A stretch of DNA of 64,000 bases, taken from assembly GCF_024323335.1 (NCBI RefSeq), contig NC_066583.1, forward strand, positions 14,598,665-14,662,664, in the 5' to 3' direction. This document shows positions 59,688 through 64,000 of this stretch, one piece after another (position 1 is the first letter of the stretch; every line of letters starts with the position of its first letter). Below the pieces are notes generated by a model. The model was not told the DNA's origin, ran no database searches, and saw nothing but the letters and a program-made list of their open reading frames with translations. Both the position numbers and the translations under genes were made by a program. This stretch comes from Lathyrus oleraceus. Its lineage: Eukaryota > Streptophyta > Magnoliopsida > Fabales > Fabaceae.

Positions 59688-59896
59688 GAAGCTTCCAACT
59701 GGGCTTGGACATCTTGAAAACCCTAAATCTATTTTCCAATCAAATCTTTTTATAACAGCTGGTTAGATCTCCTTGGAAAATAAGTAAATCTGGTTGTAAT
59801 CCATGATTGAATGCGCCAGCTAATCAGATCTTCAATCATACAAAGATTTCCATTAATAGAGCAATCACAAAACACCAGACATTCACACTGAATGTT

Positions 59897-60150
59897 CTGT
59901 GTACAGGATGTCATGACATCGGGTCTGACATCCTGGAAAAATCCTGCATAATCCAATAATTCCTTTTATAACTTCCAGCAGGTACAACCATATCAGATGC
60001 CATGACCTTGTGTATGACATCTTGAAACAATCCTGCATGAACATGTCTTTCATTTAAGCTCCAGCAGGTACAACCAATATCAGAAGCCATGGCATTGTAT
60101 ATGGCATTCTGAAACAATCCTGCATGAACATGTTCTTGAACTCCAGCAGG
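59897..60150 (-). repeat. About 82-86 bp tandem array in copia-B LTR
   Basis: Units bounded by CCAGCAGGTAC at 59975, 60061 and 60142, with an older unit to the left. Each contains AATCCTGCAT(G)A and a CAT(G)AC word. The reverse complement resembles 10440-10530 in the copia-A UTR. GATGTCATGACATC at 59907-59920 is a perfect 14 bp palindrome. Confidence 0.8.
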
Positions 60151-60242
60151 TACATAGGATATCTCATGTTAAGACATCACACATAACATCTTGTGAACTC
60201 TCTTTGTTTTACCAAAATTGATGCCAACACTAAGAATCAACA

Positions 60243-61134
60243 AACTCCCCCTTTGGTAAATTTTGGCTAAAATATATATCTGTCCTTTTTGTTCACAAGG
60301 TAAACTATCAGCAGTTACACAACAATTTAAATAGCAGTTTAATCAGCAGCAGAAGCAACACAGCTACTAGCTAGTTACTAGTAATACACACATGCACAAG
60401 GGTACTTCTCCTCCCCCTAAGTCTGTGTAACAAAAACAAAATTACTAGTTATGGATGCAACTAGTAAGACACACAAATGCACAAGGGTACTCCTTCTCCC
60501 CCTAAATCTGTGCATACTGCAAACAACCTCCATGAACATAACAGCTACTGTAATCACAGCACCTGTACCAGCCAGAATGTCATTCTGACATCTACTTCAA
60601 CATCAACACCTGTGCACCATATCAGACATCCTCTTTGACATCTGTAAATAGAACAACATTCTGTTTTAACACCTGTGCACTTCCTTTCATAATAGCTGTC
60701 CTCACAACATACATCTCACAACTTCCATAGCAGCTTCCACATCAGCACTTCCACATCATCACTTCTCCCCCTTTTTAGTCAAAATTGACCAAAAGTGACC
60801 AATCAGACAAAATAAATGTCTATTAGCCTAGCAGAGAATGTTAGATCAGATGTTATAATATTAAGAATGTTAAAACATAATATTCAGGAAGTACAAACCA
60901 TCATTATACACAACTGTGATAGCTGAGATAATGAACAAATCCAAGGAACTCATTTAGAGCCCAAAATATTACAAACAGGCATCAATGAGGACTGCCACAC
61001 ATTACACAATTTCCAAAAAAAACAAAAAAACATCAGTCTTCCAAACAGCAGAACAACTTCCAAGACATCAATCTTTCCAGCACACCTCACAGACTTCACC
61101 TTATCACACCAGTCTTCAACACAGGAAGGAACCA
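60243..61134 (-). other. copia-B 3' UTR with repeated purine tracts
   Basis: No gene. The LTR-proximal tract (60243-60254, AAAGGGGGAGTT on the minus strand) is the likely primer. Further AGGGGGAG tracts occur near 60410, 60498 and 60764. Confidence 0.7.
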
Positions 61135-62898
61135 TTAATCAGAAGAAGAAGTATCACCTTCACCTTCACCTTCACCTTCAGAGCCTTCAGAGCTTCCAGA
61201 GCTGCCACTGGATTGGGCTTTTGCATCTGAATTCTTAGCAGCCTTTTCCATTTCTTCCTTTTCCATGTTGCATATAAGAACTTCCAAAGCTTCTTTTCTT
61301 GCCTTGGCCATCCTTATACCATTCTCTAATTCCTTGCAAGTATCTTTGAGTTGGTCAATTAAGCTCCCTTGAGATGCAGATTCCCTTCTGGCAGATGTCA
61401 TGACAACATCATTGACATGACTTCCCTCAAACAACTTATAATGAATGGATAGAGGGGGTTTTCTTCTGCTTGGCATGTCATTTGTATTGAGTATGCATGG
61501 GTGTTGACTCAAGATAATACAACACATAATGGATGGGAAGGCAATGGGCAATTTTACAGCATTTGTAGAGGCATGTCTGATGGTTTGATCAAATATAAAC
61601 TTTCCAAAATCATAGTTAATCATGGTTCCAACTGCATGAATAATTCTTCCAAGACTAATGGAGATGGTAGAGATATGATTAGTAGGCACCCAATTAGCTG
61701 AACCAATCTTGTGTAAGATAGCATATTTAACAGTGGTCTTCCCAGCTGATAAGTGATTCCTACTAGGCCATTCCTTAACTTGGCCAGCTATAATAACCCT
61801 ACAGACCTCATTGTCTGTAGTCTCTAGGTCCACTCCTCCATCAGTTCCTCTTCCTAGGAACTTGTTGATAATACTTGGTGAGAATTTCACACATTTTCCC
61901 CTTACAAACACCTTGCAGAACTCCCTGCTGCTCTTTTCATAAATATCCTCAGGGATATTAACAATAAACTCTTTTACCAACCCCTCATAACATTGGGGTA
62001 GAGCTACCACAGTCTTCATTAGTCCAACATTTTTGATCAAATCAATTACTTCCTTTACCTCTACAGCCTCTTTTCCAAGCTCTCTTTCAATAGCTACTCT
62101 CCTCTGAATGACAAATTTCCATTTTGCAGCACCATCTTCTAAATGAAAGGAGATACTCTCTAGGTGCACAGCAGCGGCTTTGCCAGGAAACTTCTGAACA
62201 ACCTGTCTTTTTGCAGGGGAGATGTCTGGGACATCGTCTTCGACATCCTCCTCAGAGTCAGTGTTGTCTCTTTCTTTCCTTTTCCTTACCTCAACTTTGC
62301 TCCAGGATTTTGAGGGTCCTACACCAGCATCCTTTTTCACTCTTGCTGTTCTCATTTTAGCCACACTTTTCCCTTTCCTAGTTCTCAGTTTCTCAGCTAC
62401 ACTAGGTTTTACAAGATGAACCAAAGGATCATCCTCTTCTTCAGAGCTTTCTTCCTCTAGGTCAATAATATTCTCCTGAGACATATTTGCTGGTTTCTGG
62501 CTAGGTGGGGTTTTACCTAGAGAGCATAGCCCCTCAACAACAACTTCCTTTTCTGATCTAGATGACTCATCATCTTTATTAGCATGAGGTTCCTCCTCAG
62601 GAGAGGGGTCCCTTCTGGACAGAGGGGTAAAAACCCCTTTGACTTCATGCCCTTCACTTAGAATCCTAGTGACTAGGTTCCTTATGGCACGATCATCATA
62701 ATGCATGTCTTTTGGAAGAGAAGATTTACCAGGGGTATTACCTTGCTTATCTCCAGCCTTGGAGAAGGGACCTGGGGTGTCGCCTGGTATCACGCAAAGT
62801 GGAGTAACGTCCATCACGTCTTCATCTAGAAACTCCATGGAAGGAGTCTTTGCATGGTGAGAGGATTTTGAACCAGATGATGATGGATGTTGAGACAT
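61135..62898 (-). CDS. Envelope-position ORF, Transposase_32/plant-mobile-domain-like protein
   Basis: 587 residues from the ATG at 62898-62896 (MSQHPSSSGSKSSHHAKTPS) to the stop at 61135-61137. The first 200 residues are Ser/Pro/acidic-rich and look disordered, with basic clusters. The middle (about 240-440) has SREFCKVFVRGKCVKFSPSI then INKFLGRG and CRVIIAGQVKEWP, features of the Transposase_32 family found in legume 'envelope-like' ORFs of SIRE-type elements. A coiled-coil segment and an acidic Ser/Gly/Glu tail follow. I see no signal peptide or membrane segment, so 'envelope' is positional only. The frame is open upstream into the pol remnant. The start was chosen because family resemblance to pol ends well before it. 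Confidence 0.75.
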   Translation of the reverse strand: MSQHPSSSGSKSSHHAKTPSMEFLDEDVMDVTPLCVIPGDTPGPFSKAGDKQGNTPGKSSLPKDMHYDDRAIRNLVTRILSEGHEVKGVFTPLSRRDPSPEEEPHANKDDESSRSEKEVVVEGLCSLGKTPPSQKPANMSQENIIDLEEESSEEEDDPLVHLVKPSVAEKLRTRKGKSVAKMRTARVKKDAGVGPSKSWSKVEVRKRKERDNTDSEEDVEDDVPDISPAKRQVVQKFPGKAAAVHLESISFHLEDGAAKWKFVIQRRVAIERELGKEAVEVKEVIDLIKNVGLMKTVVALPQCYEGLVKEFIVNIPEDIYEKSSREFCKVFVRGKCVKFSPSIINKFLGRGTDGGVDLETTDNEVCRVIIAGQVKEWPSRNHLSAGKTTVKYAILHKIGSANWVPTNHISTISISLGRIIHAVGTMINYDFGKFIFDQTIRHASTNAVKLPIAFPSIMCCIILSQHPCILNTNDMPSRRKPPLSIHYKLFEGSHVNDVVMTSARRESASQGSLIDQLKDTCKELENGIRMAKARKEALEVLICNMEKEEMEKAAKNSDAKAQSSGSSGSSEGSEGEGEGEGDTSSSD

Positions 62899-64000
62899 GT
62901 TGTAGGACTTTTGAGAGAAGTTTCTTTGCCCTAGCTGAGCTTCTCTGAGAAGTTGAATGGAGATGGAGATGGCTGTGTTTAGGTAGCGTGTACTGAGGGA
63001 ATATATACTATTTTCAATCCTAGGGAATGATTTATCATTAATGTGGCTCTTTCTTTTAAGAGGGCAGACACTATTTTTATTTCCTTTATTTTTCCACTTT
63101 AATTGCCATAATTTCACAAGAGTCAAAATCCCTAATTTCCCTCCCTCATATTCAATTTGAATTTTACCCAAATTCCTTGCAACCTTGTCTGCTAGTTCTA
63201 GTCCATGCTTTAGACCTCTGAATTTGTCTTCCACGAATTTTCTAATGAAGTGATAATAACAAAAACAATACTTTGTCCATCTGCGCTGAATCTGATTTTT
63301 GGACCTAGTTTCAGCATTCAGGTTGTCATAATACAATGTCATGACATCGTGTGTGACATTGTATGCAATCATCAATAGTTTCATCCAACCCAGTTGAGCC
63401 CAACTGCTTCCATCTTCTATACCTTTCACACGTGTAGGAGCAGGTGTCATCCTAATCTTCTCCACATTGTTCTTAGCATTTTTACTTTGAGATAAGCATA
63501 TAGTCCTCTGTGGCCTAGTCCCAACAGTTCTATTCTGCGTATGACTGGTCACATGTCCACCTATTTGATCTAACCTCTCAGTTGTTTGAGCCATCATAAC
63601 CTTTTCTCCTATGAGGGTGAGGTTAAGTCTGAGCTTCTGGTGTGACATCTTTGTCTGACATTTCCCACAGACTTGATTTTCATCACTCTTGAGAGCATCT
63701 ATACTCATCTTTATCCATTCCTTTTTGATATAAGAATGCTTTAAGGGATAATCCATTTGAGAGATCCACATGTAGCAATTGTCTTTGGTCCTGATTCCTT
63801 TCATAATCAATTCACTCTTTTTGTCAAAGATTAGACATTCAGTTTTGGTGAAGTTAACATTCAGACCTTGATCACATAGTTGACTGATGCTTATTAGATT
63901 TGCAGTCAAGCCCTTAACTAGTAGAACCTTGTCAAGTTTAGGAACTCCAAGACAATCAAGCTTACCTGTTCCCTTAATTTTACCTTTTGCTCCATCTCCA
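62899..64000 (-). pseudogene. copia-B pol remnant with multiple internal deletions, no stop codon
   Basis: Reading down from 64000: protease tail (KLDCLGVPKLDKVLLVKGLT, then ANLISISQLCDQ), a fragment of the integrase zinc region (QVCGKCQTKMSH near 63640), an unrecognised stretch, an RT end piece (ICLSQSKNAKNNVEKIRM, TPAPTR near 63440-63510) and RNase H pieces (QLGWMKLLMIAYNVTHDVMT, then HFIRKFVEDK, 63190-63410). Most of integrase and RT, including YVDD, is missing. All pieces lie in one frame that continues into the 587-residue ORF. The frame remains open to the window edge. It cannot be an active polymerase. Confidence 0.8.

Larger units (their letters stand above)
59025..60242 (-). mobile_element. 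copia-B 3' LTR
   Basis: 1218 bp. On the minus strand it starts TGTTGATTCTTAGTG (60242) after AAAGGGGGAGTT and ends ...CAGAATTTCA (59025). A TATA box TATAAAAAGG lies at 59687-59678, and two tandem arrays (59381-59525, 59897-60150) are present. The ends match the copia-A LTR and the solo LTR at 20486. Confidence 0.85.
59025..64000 (-). mobile_element. SIRE/Maximus-like copia element, minus strand, cut by window edge (copia-B)
   Basis: In its own orientation (right to left): protease/pol remnant, envelope-position ORF, 3' UTR with several AGGGGGAG tracts, then the LTR. It is related to copia-A in the protease tail, purine tract and hairpins, but diverged and internally deleted. The 5' LTR and gag lie beyond 64000. 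Confidence 0.88.

Noticed and set aside
61135..62898. Calling the copia-B ORF a true envelope glycoprotein
   Set aside because: No signal peptide or membrane segment is visible; the label rests on position only.

Overview
This window is repeat-only nuclear DNA from a flowering plant, most likely a legume of the pea/vetch/lentil tribe (Fabeae). The grounds are very large Ogre-type Ty3/gypsy elements, SIRE/Maximus-type Ty1/copia elements, Athila and Tat relatives, and AT-rich spacer with small MITEs. I see no host protein gene, tRNA, rRNA or CRISPR. Every convincing reading frame is retrotransposon-derived.

Layout. (1) 1-17067 is the 3' end of an Ogre element (Ogre-A): the integrase tail, a 3.7 kb 3' UTR and a 3' LTR. 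A complete 8134 bp Ty1/copia element (4174-12307, target duplication GAAGC) sits inside that LTR. Ogre-A ends inside another Tat-type LTR (17068-18661), which abuts a decayed LINE (18662-19560, minus strand). This makes a four-level nest. (2) 19561-24743 is AT-rich spacer holding a solo copia LTR with matching ATTAG flanks and several MITE-like inverted-repeat elements. It is closed by a 313 bp (GA)n microsatellite. (3) 25150-28478 holds a minus-strand Tat-like gag scrap and two Athila-like gag fragments separated by an LTR. (4) 28479-52976 is a complete 24.5 kb Ogre (Ogre-B) with 6.3 kb LTRs and target duplication ATAAG, inserted inside the second Athila gag. It has ORF1, gag-protease and the integrase tail, but RT, RNase H and most of integrase are missing. 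Its LTRs are nearly identical. (5) 52977-59024 holds the rest of the split Athila gag, a minus-strand Tat LTR piece, a third Athila-like LTR/gag/protease wreck and an unclassified LTR-like tract. (6) 59025-64000 is a minus-strand copia element with one LTR, a 587-residue envelope-position ORF and an internally deleted pol remnant in the same open frame.

Working together. The autonomous toolkit is split: the copia element in Ogre-A carries a full gag-pol with one frameshift in RT. Ogre-B keeps packaging and protease functions but must have relied on RT/integrase supplied in trans, unless pol was lost after insertion.

The strongest novel signal is RNA-like structure. The 3' UTR of both Ogre copies is a train of stem-loops whose arms change in a compensatory way while the loops stay constant. 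Directly after the integrase stop are GNRA-type hairpins. Both copia elements share an independent hairpin family with a constant GTGA tetraloop and covarying stems. All alignments and counts are by eye; no searches or folding were run.
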